Assembly: GCA_039812465.1 (NCBI GenBank)
Contig: JBDIAS010000022.1
Span: 1-31,688 of the forward strand
From: Austwickia sp039812465
Lineage (GTDB): Bacteria; Actinomycetota; Actinomycetes; Actinomycetales; Dermatophilaceae
Direction: 5' to 3'
DNA length: 31,688 bases
The notes under the pieces are model-generated. The model saw only the letters and a list, made by a program, of their open reading frames with translations. It was not told where the DNA came from and ran no database searches. The translations under genes and the position numbers were made by a program. This document shows, one piece after another, positions 31,624-31,688 of this stretch (the first letter of the stretch is position 1; every line of letters begins with the position of its first letter).

Positions 31624-31688
31624 TCAGGGACCGGGGTCGAAGGCCGCGAGCGCGTCGCTGATGAGGATCAGGTACGGGGTGGCCCAGC
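31624..31688 (-). CDS. C-terminal end of a gene entering from the right
   Basis: A reverse-strand frame open to the window edge reads WATPYLILISDALAAFDPGP and stops at 31626-31624. About 20 residues is too little to assign a family; composition and position alone support it weakly. Confidence 0.3.
   Translation of the reverse strand, partial: WATPYLILISDALAAFDPGP

Noticed and set aside
1..31688. tRNA, rRNA or insertion sequences
   Set aside because: No cloverleaf-like sequence with T-loop and anticodon pattern, no rRNA motif and no transposase frame was found on either strand by eye.

Overview
The window is high-GC, actinobacterial-style DNA. Its left half matches the gene order near the replication origin in mycobacteria and their relatives: crgA, a small membrane protein, trpG/pabA, then pknB-pknA-pbpA-rodA-pstP-fhaB-fhaA on the opposite strand. 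Base composition, many GTG starts, a class E sortase, an IdeR/DtxR-like iron box and a MetP/MetS-type transporter all suggest class Actinomycetes. Genus or family cannot be settled from the sequence alone.

Layout. 1-333: 3' end of a 13E12/DUF222-type HNH endonuclease gene. 572-2750 (+): crgA, class E sortase, a 62-residue membrane peptide and a trpG/pabA glutamine amidotransferase. 2782-11951 (-): the cell-shape and signalling operon fhaA-fhaB-pstP-(two 28-codon mini-ORFs)-rodA-pbpA-pknA-pknB, with ATGA overlaps at most junctions from pstP to pknA. pknA as given has a 1-nt frameshift in a C9 tract that separates kinase plus membrane segment from its PASTA domain. 12128-12997 (-): serine acetyltransferase. 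13386-13632 (+): an iron-box-like operator in front of an unrecognised acidic 64-residue peptide. 13898-18097: FprA-type ferredoxin/NADP reductase, a two-TM membrane protein, a LiaF-like protein, an unknown acidic protein and a zinc-ribbon protein with a Val-Thr repeat. 18194-21483: ferredoxin-dependent sulfite reductase and a divergent TreT-like glycosyltransferase. 21662-25897: an SDR, then metP-metS and a MetA-family homoserine O-acyltransferase that carries Glu111. 26480-28478 (-): membrane-anchored thermonuclease and exonuclease III. 28652-30461 (+): frameshifted ECF sigma factor gene and its CU044_5270-type partner. 30625-31496 (-): HepT/MntA toxin-antitoxin module with an XRE-fused antitoxin and a perfect palindromic operator.

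How the genes work together. The left block couples peptidoglycan elongation and division (RodA, PbpA, CrgA) to Ser/Thr phosphorylation (PknA/PknB), dephosphorylation (PstP) and phosphothreonine readers (FhaA/FhaB). The middle and right share a sulfur theme: FprA can supply reduced ferredoxin, SirA makes sulfide, CysE makes O-acetylserine, MetA activates homoserine, and MetPS probably imports methionine or alanine.

The most unusual features are the duplicated ATGA-chained mini-ORFs between pstP and rodA, the iron-box peptide, the two single-base frameshifts, a 234-bp macro-repeat between metA and xth, and an unusually high number of short tandem repeats, several of them at or across gene ends.
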